From Nymphalis io (lineage: Eukaryota > Arthropoda > Insecta > Lepidoptera > Nymphalidae), in contig NC_065891.1 in the NCBI RefSeq assembly GCF_905147045.1, forward strand, positions 12,905,001 to 12,969,000: a stretch of DNA of 64,000 bases, read 5' to 3'. Below are positions 55,589-64,000 of the stretch, in pieces. The notes under the pieces are model-generated. The model made no database searches. It saw only the letters and a list, made by a program, of their open reading frames with translations, and had not been told where the DNA came from. Every line of letters starts with the position of its first letter. The first letter of the stretch is position 1. Made by a program: the position numbers and the translations under genes.

Positions 55589-56374
55589 ACATAAACATTA
55601 TGCATATTAGCAAATATTAACATATAAGGGAGGATATTTGAATCATATGTAACTAACTTGCTAAGTTATTGCAGTATACTAATTCAACCGTTTCTCTTTA
55701 CCACATAGTTACTGATAATCTAACCATATAAAGATGCGATAATCATTTACGAGTCACTAGTTTCAATCACTGCGGCCTATTAGTATTTCCTTTGACAAGA
55801 ACTTTCTCTTACATCGAGAATACGCTTAGACCCTTATCCCACTGATACATATAAACCAGGGTCTAGAATCTGAAATAAACATTACCGAATGTTAATATGA
55901 CATGGTTGCTACATTCAAGTTTCCTAAAGTACTATAAAGTAAAATATTATGGTATGGTATGGAACTTGTTTTTCTTTTAAAAATATAAAAAAATATTATT
56001 CGACTATGAATGATGAGGTCATGTTGATGTAAACCTTCAAAAAGTTTTCGTATTTGCATTTTTTTTATAATTCTTATAAACTATATTGTTCACTATATTG
56101 TTTACTCACAGTATAAGGTAATGTACCCAAAAGCAAAACGCATTACCTTGAAGGTGCAGATATTACTCGTTGACCTTTACGCTTCTCGCATAATACCGCT
56201 GACCTCCACAACCCACTCGCAGTGACACAAATGAATCTTTAACATATAATTTAACCAACTTTTAAATGCAATATGACGCGATTTTGGTTCATATATTTGA
56301 TAATAATGTATAATAAAATGTATGATAACCTAATCTATCAAAAATTACTAAAAAGAATTTGTAAGGTTGGATGG
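55589..56374. other. AT-rich non-coding stretch
   Basis: No gene or repeat recognised. Confidence 0.3.
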
Positions 56375-56470
56375 TGAACCAAGACGGCCCAGTGGCTAGA
56401 ACCCTTGAATATTACCCGTAATTCTTCTCGTGTTCGGTGATGAACGTCGTGGTAAAATCTATATGAGGCA
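56375..56470 (+). mobile_element. SINE family B head fragment
   Basis: ACCAAGACGGCCCAGTGGCT (A-box region) and TTCTTCTCGTGTTCGGTGAT remain; the B-box is deleted. Confidence 0.55.
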
Positions 56471-56700
56471 GAGGTCAGCGGTCGAGTCATCTAGAAAGCT
56501 TTAAAATATAGCATCATTGGCCAGCTGGATATTATATGGTATTTAATATAATAGAATTAAGATACACGTAGTTTCAATTGCTAAAATACATACTCAATAA
56601 TAACCTTTAAGTGTCGCACGGATGGTAGGCATCTCATTTTACAATGAAATTTATATGATTTGTTTCCACCTAACATAGCTTAGGCATTAAATGTTTTACT

Positions 56701-56925
56701 GGTGGTCTGAGTAGGGTACCACCCACTCATCAGATATTCTACCGCAAAACAGCAGTACTTGGTATTGTTGTGTTAGCGTTTGAAGGGTTAGTGAGCCAGT
56801 GCAATTACAGGCACAAGGGACATAACATCTTAGCTCCCAAGGTTGGTAGCGCATTATCGATGTAAGCGATGGTTAACATTTCTTACAATGCCATATGCTT
56901 GTCCGCCTACCTATACTATATTAAA
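56701..56925 (+). mobile_element. SINE family A, 3' end deleted
   Basis: Good copy from TGGTGGTCTGAGTAGGGTACC to CATTTCTTACAATGCC, then directly ATATGCTTGTCCGCCTACC. The hairpin core ACTTACCATCAGGTGG is missing, so the deletion spans the presumed recognition site. Confidence 0.85.
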
Positions 56926-57777
56926 TATATATTTAATAATTACGGTATAAAACAGCACATTTGAAAGCAGGTGCAATGTTTAAGTCATGTGATCATGGCA
57001 CCAACATATAAATTTTCCCACGGATTTGCCCTACTGTAAACAGCGTCCGTGAAGTGTCCGGGTTTTTTAAAGAGATGCTATTCCAAGAAACAAACAGATA
57101 ATAACTTATTTATATTGCAAAATGTTTTTATTTAAAATTCGAATTTAATTATAACTTTAAAAATAGTCTTAATCTATATTCTTGTCGATTATATTGTCGT
57201 ATTCCAATACATAAAAGTTATTTATGTACTTAATTTATTACAATTATATTTGCGTCCTAAAAATGTTACACAATACGACCTTTAACAAAACTGTAAATTC
57301 ATTGATATTTAACAACGCTCACGTTATTTTCGTAATGAAAAAAATTTAACAAAATTCAATGTGACAATATTTATTTTCGGCTTGCACCGAACGGGTTACC
57401 GTCCATTATTTCCGGCTAAGGTGACATTAAAAAATGAATTCCATGAATTACAAACATATATAGCGTTTCATAATGAGTTGAATAGTTAAGACATGAAAGC
57501 ATTGAAAACGAACAAATAAGCAAACTCACGTTCGCTTTTATAATTCTAAGTTAGGATGCTTAGCGACACTTCAATTTTATTAACATTGATAAATCATAAT
57601 CTATTGATAAGTCATTTTCTTCTTCTCTTGAAATGGAAATAATTCTGTGAACTTTTTAAATATTGCTGTTTCATATGAGTTATACTATATTTTTTGAAAG
57701 ATTCATTTATGTTCGAAGCGAAAATTTAATATTCTCCTTTATGCAGTAAAATCATTATACGATGTATAATTTATATT
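56926..57777. other. AT-rich non-coding stretch
   Basis: No gene or repeat recognised. Confidence 0.3.
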
Positions 57778-58045
57778 ATCCTTCATCGTCCAATGGCTAG
57801 AGTACGTGAATCTTAACAGACGATTACGGGATCAAACACAGGCAAGGACCACTGAATTCTCTTGTAATTAATTTTTGTTTATAATTCTCTTCTTCGGCGG
57901 TGAGGGTAAACATCATGACGAAATCGAATAAGAACCTTGCACACGTGTACCTAACACGCAACGCGAGCGACGTGGTATAATAAGTTTTCCTTAAAAAAAG
58001 GCGAGGAGGCTTCAGTCTATCAATGATACACTAAGAGGGTACTTA
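57778..58045 (+). mobile_element. SINE family B, old copy
   Basis: CATCGTCCAATGGCTAGAGT (A-box), GGGATCAAACACAGGCAAG (B-box, decayed), then the full body in order to GAGGCTTCAGTCTATCAATG. About a quarter of positions differ from the young copies. Confidence 0.7.
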
Positions 58046-58416
58046 TTTAAAAAAAACAAACAAACAAACTTGGTATGAATTTTTTTATACATAACACCGT
58101 AGACCCTGTGGTTGCTATTCTATTAAATGTTTAAATATTGATTTATATTTATTGTAATATAAGTATATGTACCAAAGTAATCATTTACTACAAACATATT
58201 AAAAAAATACTATTATTACTCTCTCTTAGAGAAAAAGATTGTAGACTAGTTTTTCTTACAAATAAATTATTGAAATAAAACACTTCACTTCATTTATCAC
58301 TGACTCAACCCGGGGTAAAGAACCTGGACCTCCTGGTCTATAATCTTATAAAATAGCCACTATACCAAAGCTGTCATAAAAGCAATTACATTCTTCATCA
58401 TCATCGTCACCTCACC
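58046..58416. other. AT-rich non-coding stretch
   Basis: A short (AAAC)n run at 58052-58068; otherwise nothing recognised. Confidence 0.3.
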
Positions 58417-58461
58417 TAAGTTTGACGCAGTTCATGGAAATCATGAACTGCGTCAAACTTA
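58417..58461. repeat. Perfect inverted repeat, 20-bp arms, 5-base loop
   Basis: Arms 58417-58436 and 58442-58461 are exact reverse complements; loop GAAAT. Confidence 0.95.
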
Positions 58462-58530
58462 CCGCGACCCTTAAAATATCATTGGTTTATCTTGTAGGGG
58501 CCCTGCCCACGCCGCGTAAAGTTAAATTAA

Positions 58531-58908
58531 ATTTTTTTTTTTTTATGCGCCGGGATGGCAAATGATTCTACTCCACCTGATGGTAAGTGGTAGTAGAGTC
58601 CAAACGCGACAACGGCCAGTACAGTCGGGAAGAATGTTCTGTACTAGCCCTCCCCGCCTTGCCGGCCCGCAAGATGCCTCTTCACGCCTCGTTTGAAGGA
58701 ACCCGGCTTGTAAGAGGAGGGGAACACGTGAAGGAACTCCATTTTTTGGTAGTGCGACAAAGAAAGGAGTTGCCAAATTTCTTTGTGCGCGATGGAATTG
58801 ATGTCACAGTTAGGCGGTGACATCGAGAACCAGCTCGCGTGGACTTAAAAAGGAAGGGAAAGCAGGAATTAGAGAGAATAATTCCTCAGAGCACTCTTCG
58901 TCAATAAG
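58531..58908 (-). mobile_element. LINE family E, 5'-truncated 3' end
   Basis: T-run at 58531-58542, hairpin region and coding remnant matching 25918-26271 of the longer LINE with about 95 percent identity by eye. It ends at GCACTCTTCGTC, inside the codons for the GECSEELFSLIP segment. The minus-strand frame 58543-58776 and the plus-strand frame 58587-58820 inside it are fortuitous or shifted. Confidence 0.9.
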
Positions 58909-59401
58909 TATTCTTTGCTACTTCAATAATTAATTTAAGCGAAATACCACTCAATCATTCATCAACGGTACTATTGGAAGATAAGACAAACAAACAACCT
59001 TGTAATTTCCAACGTAAATACATGTATCTTCCTAATTCCCCTGAAGTAAACTCCCAAAGGGACGAAGTTAGTGAATTAGGCAATCGTATTTGTAAACATT
59101 CATACGTTAATACAAACAAAGTTCTAATTCGACAATTTGTTATTTTATAAGTGAAGTGACAAATGAAAGTCAAAATATTTATTAAAGTAGGCTCTTGAAA
59201 GCAATTTTGTATCATTTTGCAAGATTATATTAAACGTAATGCTACCAGCGTGAAAATTTGGCATGAAGCTCGGTATTTTTTTTTTAATAAAAAAATATAC
59301 ATATTAATAATAATATACAATAATTTATCTATACTTTGTGAAAATGAACGAATACTAACTTCAAACTCTTATAATCTTTCGCATCTGTACGGATGTACTA
59401 C
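58909..59401. other. AT-rich non-coding stretch
   Basis: No gene or repeat recognised. Confidence 0.3.
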
Positions 59402-59652
59402 TAAATTTTTATTTTTATTTTATTTATTTAAGATTCACCAGTGGTAAATACATCAACACGTACAAAGGTATACAATTTTAATACAACTTAAAACTAAATG
59501 CATTACCTATTAAGGTGAATACCACTTGCAAAGATAAAGTTGGAGATGACAAACTTATAAATAATTAATTGTTAGTAAATCAAGGTTAAAAATGACAAGA
59601 ATTAACAATAATAGTAAAATAATAAAATACAAATATAAACAAAATAAATTAG

Positions 59653-62565
59653 TTAGCTGACAATTTTGACAATATTTTTTTTTTTTTTTTTTTTGTGAAA
59701 CTTGTTTGATGAGTCTCCAAAAGGGTCTAAAACAGCACTGTGCTCATTCAAAATTCCACATATGCGAGATACAGGTGAATTGCTTCCTAAAACAGTTTTG
59801 CGGAAAGGTCTTACTAATGGTGTTATTGGTTTACGTGGATATCTAATGGGAACATTCAATTTAATTTTTGATATCAGAAACGAGTTATCATAGTTGTTGT
59901 TAAGTGTTTTATAAAGAAATTTTAAATCCAACAAATCCCTCCGATCACTTAGTGAAAGAATTTTGAAAAATTCCAATCTTTTTTTGTAAGAAGGAAGTAT
60001 TTTCCCTTTACCTAACGAGAAAGTAAGATGATAAAGAAAACGTTTCTGTATCCTCTCAAGTCTTAGGCAGTGTGTTGCATAATGTGGCCTCCAAACAACG
60101 CTTCCGTATTCCAGTATACTCCTGACTAAGCTATTAAATAAAATAATTTTTGTTCTAGGATTTCGAAATAATCTTCCATTTCTTATTACAAAACCTAACA
60201 TTTTCGAGGCACGGCTAATTACACCATCAATATGAGGTATGAAAGTTAGTTTTTTGTCGAAGATTACTCCCAGGTCTGAAATTCTGTCCACAGATTTAAT
60301 AGGGGCACCAGCTATGTAATAATTCGTTTGAAATTCTTTTAAACTCCTGGTGAATGATATCCATGAACATTTTACTGAATTAAGTCTCATGCCGTTATCA
60401 TTACACCAATGGTATAATCTTGTCAGATCATCTTGTAAAAGAATAGTGTCATTTGGTTCTTCAATCATTTTAAGAAGTTTGACATCGTCAGCATACAGAA
60501 ATGGTGTAGAATATTTAAAACAATTAGGCAGATCGTTTATGAATATATTGAAGAGCAGCGGACCCAGGTGTGACCCTTGTGGGACTCCAGATTTTACATC
60601 GCATTCAACCGATTCATAACCGCCGGCAACAACATAAAAATGTCTTTCTGTAAGATATGATGCTAGAAATCTCAGTAAAGATCCGACAATACCATAATTG
60701 GACAACTTCAAGACTAGTACTGAACATGGAACCAGGTCAAATGCTTTACTTAAGTCTGTGTAGATAACATCCACTCTCTTGTTCCTATCAACAGATTCAA
60801 ATAAGATTTCGGAGTAATTTACTAGATTTGTGCATGTAGATCTACCGGCTATGAAGCCATGCTGGTGGGTACTAAGAAAACATTTAACATGACTGTAAAT
60901 ATATGGATATATTAGAGACTCCAACACCTTACCAAAGATAGAAAGGATTGAAATAGGCCTATAGTTTTTTACATAATTTTTTTCTCCACTTTTGAAAATA
61001 GGGACTACTTTCGCAGTTTTCCACTTAGAAGGAAATATTCCGGTGACTAATGCTTTGTTAAAAATAATTGTTAGTGGTACAGCAAGACTTTGGGCACAGT
61101 TTATAATAAAATTAGGCGGAATATTGTCAGATCCAGAACCCCTATTTATATCTAAATTCTTTAATTTATTAATGACTTCGGATTCATCAAGCTGGATCAA
61201 AGGTAGGCTATTATTGCAACTGACTGTAGCATCCATGGTTCGCAGTATTTTGTCCATATCGTACTTGCTCTCGTTTTCTTCATACAGCGAAGAGAACTGT
61301 GACGCAAATAGGTTACAAATTGCTAAGCCATCAGACGCTACAGTTTCATCATTTTTCATTAATGTTGGATAGGTGTTAACATTTTTATCGCGTTTGCTTT
61401 TCATATATGACCAGAAAAATTTACTGTTGGATCTAATCTTTTCTTCTGCAAAGTTAAGATAAGAATTGTAACACTCAATAGATAGTCTATCGCATCGTTT
61501 TTCTAAGAGCGTAAGTGACAAACCATCCATAGCATTTTTGTATTTTTTAAATTTCAATCTTAGTTTTTCCTTTTCTCTTATTCTCTTTATTAGAGTTTTG
61601 TTGAACCAAGGTGGATATTTTAATGATTTTGTTCTTTTGAAATTCGGCGTGTAAAGTTCTATAGAATTATATATCTTCGTATATAGGTAATCAACCATTG
61701 TGTTAATATCATGAAGCTCTGCAAATTTTTCACTCCAGTCTATACTTTTAAGAAATTCATTTATAGCTACAAAATTGGCCTTAGCGAAATTATATTTTTT
61801 GATATCTTGATTAATCCTCAAGTTTTCCTGCAAATTGTGTGTTACGACAATATCAATATTAAGGGGTGGGTGTAGTGGATCAATGCGAGTTAATTCTTTA
61901 GGGGCATTATCTACTGTAACCGTTAACGATTCACCATTAAAAAACACTAGATCGAGTACTTTATTTTTTACATTCTTAATGCGATTCATTTGACGAAGAC
62001 AATTAGTATGGGAAAAGTCTATTAAAGATTGAGCTAAAGTAGTCGTATGGTAACTATCATGGGGACCATCAGCCAAGTTCCAATCAATGCAACTTAAGTT
62101 AAAATCGCCAATTATTAGTGTGTTATATTTCGTTTGTTCTGTAACACGATTAAAATTGTCCATAAATGTTTCCAAGACTTTTTTATTAACTGGTGGAGGA
62201 ATGTAGGTTGCGCAAATAGCAATTTTTATGGATGGTTTTATTTCTAGAACGATCCACAAATCCTCACAAGAACTATCCCAGTGGACCATTCTTCGAGAAA
62301 TAAGTCTATTGGACACGGCAACCAGCACTCCTCCCCCATGTTTTTTTTTAGAGTTATACATGTCTCTATCCCTTCTATAAACATTATAATTGCAGCCAAA
62401 CATCTCACAATTAAGAATGCTGTCACATAACCAGGTTTCTGTGAGTATTATTAAATCATACGTACAACAACAAATATTTCTATATAGATCATTAGTTTTT
62501 GTTCGTAAACCTTGAACATTTTGATAATAAATATTTAATCGATTGAATTTTACACAATTTGATTT
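59653..62565 (-). CDS. LINE endonuclease-reverse transcriptase (uninterrupted)
   Basis: Open for about 970 codons to TAA at 59655-59653. The first ATG is at 62403, but homology begins earlier: IYYQNVQGLRTK (active-site Asn) and LIILTETWL (metal-binding Glu) precede it in frame, so the ATG is not the true start. Numbered from that Met, endonuclease motifs follow: GGGVLVAV (23-30), IIGDFN (97-102) and DLVFF (151-155). Reverse-transcriptase motifs: NYRPISILS (480-488), HGFIAGRST (515-523), YTDLSKAFD (548-556, motif A), SGVPQG (605-610, motif B) and YADD (637-640, motif C). After the polymerase come RSILEYGSVVW and RIQKRFLYHL. It nicks DNA and copies the element's RNA onto it. All key residues are present. 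The C-terminus has a Lys run coded by the A-run. Clade by eye: jockey/CR1 group. Confidence 0.9.
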   Translation of the reverse strand, partial: KSNCVKFNRLNIYYQNVQGLRTKTNDLYRNICCCTYDLIILTETWLCDSILNCEMFGCNYNVYRRDRDMYNSKKKHGGGVLVAVSNRLISRRMVHWDSSCEDLWIVLEIKPSIKIAICATYIPPPVNKKVLETFMDNFNRVTEQTKYNTLIIGDFNLSCIDWNLADGPHDSYHTTTLAQSLIDFSHTNCLRQMNRIKNVKNKVLDLVFFNGESLTVTVDNAPKELTRIDPLHPPLNIDIVVTHNLQENLRINQDIKKYNFAKANFVAINEFLKSIDWSEKFAELHDINTMVDYLYTKIYNSIELYTPNFKRTKSLKYPPWFNKTLIKRIREKEKLRLKFKKYKNAMDGLSLTLLEKRCDRLSIECYNSYLNFAEEKIRSNSKFFWSYMKSKRDKNVNTYPTLMKNDETVASDGLAICNLFASQFSSLYEENESKYDMDKILRTMDATVSCNNSLPLIQLDESEVINKLKNLDINRGSGSDNIPPNFIINCAQSLAVPLTIIFNKALVTGIFPSKWKTAKVVPIFKSGEKNYVKNYRPISILSIFGKVLESLIYPYIYSHVKCFLSTHQHGFIAGRSTCTNLVNYSEILFESVDRNKRVDVIYTDLSKAFDLVPCSVLVLKLSNYGIVGSLLRFLASYLTERHFYVVAGGYESVECDVKSGVPQGSHLGPLLFNIFINDLPNCFKYSTPFLYADDVKLLKMIEEPNDTILLQDDLTRLYHWCNDNGMRLNSVKCSWISFTRSLKEFQTNYYIAGAPIKSVDRISDLGVIFDKKLTFIPHIDGVISRASKMLGFVIRNGRLFRNPRTKIILFNSLVRSILEYGSVVWRPHYATHCLRLERIQKRFLYHLTFSLGKGKILPSYKKRLEFFKILSLSDRRDLLDLKFLYKTLNNNYDNSFLISKIKLNVPIRYPRKPITPLVRPFRKTVLGSNSPVSRICGILNEHSAVLDPFGDSSNKFHKKKKKKNIVKIVS

Positions 62566-62569
62566 ATTA

Positions 62570-62589
62570 ATATATATATATATATATAT
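62570..62589. repeat. (TA)n microsatellite at the LINE 5' edge
   Basis: About ten TA units, lying where homology to the LINE endonuclease stops. Confidence 0.85.
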
Positions 62590-62619
62590 TTGTATACATA
62601 ATAGTTGTAAATAAAAATC

Positions 62620-63112
62620 CCTACTCTAAATCTAACGAAGTTAAAGTTTGCCAAGAGAATTAATACTTCGTTCTATCAAATTAATTACAAAAATATTATG
62701 TAAAAGTGCGTGTGGTAATGTAAAAGAGTGGGTAGTACCTACCCAGACAAGCTCGCACAAAGCCACCACCAAGTAATTTTTTTAATATGAATTTTTAATT
62801 TTATATTGATAGATGTAAAATCAATCGGTATTTTATTATAAAATCAAGGCCCCAGGAAGCGTGTATTGACTTTGTGAAGTCGAAAGCTTAATGTTTATCT
62901 TTACTGGTCGTGTTTACGCAGATAAAACAGAATTAAATCAAATGCACCTTTACAATAAATCATTTTTGAATAAATATTTAACTTTAATAGCTGTTTCGAA
63001 ATGTTGTTCACTATTGCTATCAAAATGAAAGTATTGTTGTATTTCTGATGATGTTCTCCTGACTCACTTCGATCGTGGTAGCTATTTAAGACTAGACACC
63101 AATCAAATGCAC
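62620..63112. other. AT-rich non-coding stretch
   Basis: Contains a family A 5' fragment at 62727-62776 (-) (AGTACCTACCCAGACAAGCT). Otherwise nothing recognised. Confidence 0.35.
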
Positions 63113-63283
63113 ATTACGTATGCACAAGTGTATGCGCAAACACAGGTACAAGAGTATCAATGGTAGTAGTTAGTGATATAATAGAGATATTCTCTCAATC
63201 ACATAACTCGATGAAAATTCGACTTGACCGAAAAGAGTTCAGGCGAAGTGCGGCTTAATGTGAATTTTAAAGTTCAAGAGTGT
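63113..63283 (-). mobile_element. SINE family C, decayed fragment
   Basis: GTATGCACAAGTGTATGCGC, TCTCTCAATCACATAACTCG, GACCGAAAAGAGTTCAGGCG and AGTTCAAGAGTGTAATTATT keep family C order, but the ends are missing. It directly adjoins the tyrosine-recombinase relic. Confidence 0.6.
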
Positions 63284-63329
63284 AATTATTGCAAATTTCT
63301 TACAAAATATACCACCAAACTGCATACTT

Positions 63330-63693
63330 ATTAATTCATAATGATTCTGCTTATGGCTTCTTAAACAGTCACCGTTTTTCTCTATCCCTCTTTATAGGAA
63401 ACGAGGTCACTTTTAACGATCAAATAAAACGTTTGTTCAGAGGAGCCTATAAATTAAGACCCACAGCACCTAAATATTTCCACACGTGGGACCCACAAAT
63501 TATACTTTATTGCAATGTGGGTACCCCATAAAGAACTTTCACTTGAAATAATCACGAAAAATTAAGTGATTTTACTCGCTTTGTGCACTGCACAACGAGC
63601 TCAAACTCTTTCGTTGATCAAAATTAATAACATTAAAAAAGCCCTTCTGGCATCCAAAAATGGTATTGCTGATGTAATAAAGACTTCCGCTAT

Positions 63694-63730
<37 letters not shown>

Positions 63731-64000
63731 TACTTCACAGAAAATAATGCCATTTGTCCTGCGACAATATTAGAAAATTACATAACAGTGACCACAAATA
63801 TCAGACCTAGATAAATAGACACACTTATACTGACACACAAACGACCTCACAAACCAGCCACTTCTCAAACCATCAGCTGATGGGTCAAACAAGTTCTCGA
63901 TGCGAGTGACATAGACATAAAGACGTTCAGCGCTCATAGTACGCGACATGCCGCTACATCCACGGCACGTATCCGCGGTGTGTCATTGGACCTAATAAGA
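63330..64000 (+). pseudogene. Tyrosine recombinase relic (DIRS/Ngaro or Crypton-like), partial
   Basis: Three broken plus-strand frames read in order. First, about 63337-63531: GFLNSHRFSLSLFIGNEV then IKRLFRGAYKLRPTAPKYFH and TWDPQI. Second, 63566-63814: LLALCTAQRAQTLSLIKINN, whose Arg is the first catalytic residue, then IADVIKTSA, an inserted Ile-Tyr run, and NAICPATILENYI. Third, 63815-64000: SQTIS, stop, then WVKQVLDASDIDIKTFSAHS and TRHAATSTARIRGVS, where H-S-T-R is the H-x-x-R box. The catalytic Tyr would lie beyond the window. At least one frameshift and three in-frame stops (63563, 63812, 63878). Such recombinases insert circular DNA copies in DIRS elements or DNA in Cryptons; no RT or RNase H is visible here to decide between them. 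Confidence 0.75.
63698..63724. repeat. (TA)n microsatellite inside the recombinase relic
   Basis: About 13 TA units, in frame with the second recombinase frame, where they encode an Ile-Tyr run between the Arg box and the ICPATIL segment. Confidence 0.9.

Larger units (their letters stand above)
59402..62619 (-). mobile_element. LINE with intact ORF2-type frame, jockey/CR1 group
   Basis: Minus-strand element. The left end carries an (AAATA)-rich tail (59405-59432), then a 250-bp 3' UTR, then one long open frame (next entry). The right end runs into a (TA)n tract at 62570-62589 and a stop at 62620-62622. The 5' UTR and any ORF1 are absent, so the copy is probably 5' truncated at or near the (TA)n tract. 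A 20-base A-run (T-run 59675-59694) sits inside the last codons of the frame. No target duplication found. Confidence 0.85.

Noticed and set aside
1..64000. Prokaryotic-type systems (operons, CRISPR arrays, toxin-antitoxin, phage)
   Set aside because: Spliced exon, LINE/SINE content and composition are those of an insect nuclear genome; no spaced direct-repeat array or operon-like gene cluster was seen.

Overview
The window looks like nuclear DNA of a lepidopteran insect, most likely a nymphalid-type butterfly. It is AT-rich with long non-coding stretches, and it is full of short interspersed elements (SINEs), LINE fragments and Helitron/Lep1-like remnants of kinds I know from Lepidoptera. 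There are no operons, ribosome binding sites or CRISPR arrays. The species call is inference: no search could be run. By my reading, most of what can be identified is mobile-element sequence in many states of decay.

Host-gene content is thin. The best host exon is at 5408-5557 (+). It has a clean splice acceptor, 49 codons and a stop, and encodes the last transmembrane segment and C-terminus of a Cys-loop ligand-gated ion-channel subunit. Its earlier exons must lie in the AT-rich sequence to the left or outside the window. Weaker candidates for terminal exons are 34634-34714 (+, acidic C-terminus) and 45317-45426 (+). A possible non-coding first exon with a good splice donor lies at about 28975-29180 (+).

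Mobile elements by region. 1-910 is the 5' part of an RTE-type LINE on the minus strand, cut by the window edge. 23870-26405 is a SINE (family B) split by a 2.3 kb jockey/CR1-group LINE (family E) whose reverse-transcriptase core is deleted. 38747-39146 is a probable solo LTR. 39202-39510 is a retroelement tail with a perfect 16-bp target-site duplication. 40630-41239 is a non-autonomous DNA transposon with 34-bp terminal inverted repeats and TTAA-like flanks. 50541-51476 and 51480-53640 are two adjoining LINE fragments. 59402-62619 is a LINE with one uninterrupted endonuclease-reverse transcriptase frame. 63290-64000 is a decayed tyrosine recombinase, probably DIRS/Ngaro- or Crypton-like, running off the right edge.

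Four SINE families recur. A is about 290 bp and poly-A tailed, with roughly 20 full or partial copies. B is tRNA-derived, about 290 bp. C is tRNA-derived with an (ATT)n tail; one copy has a 17-bp perfect duplication. D is tRNA-derived with a GATATTATT tail. Family A and LINE E share the same 3' hairpin core plus poly-A, which suggests that LINE E-type machinery moves family A. Several near-perfect short-loop palindromes of 15-28 bp arms (2240, 17232, 43716, 43764, 58417) are not explained by any of these families.
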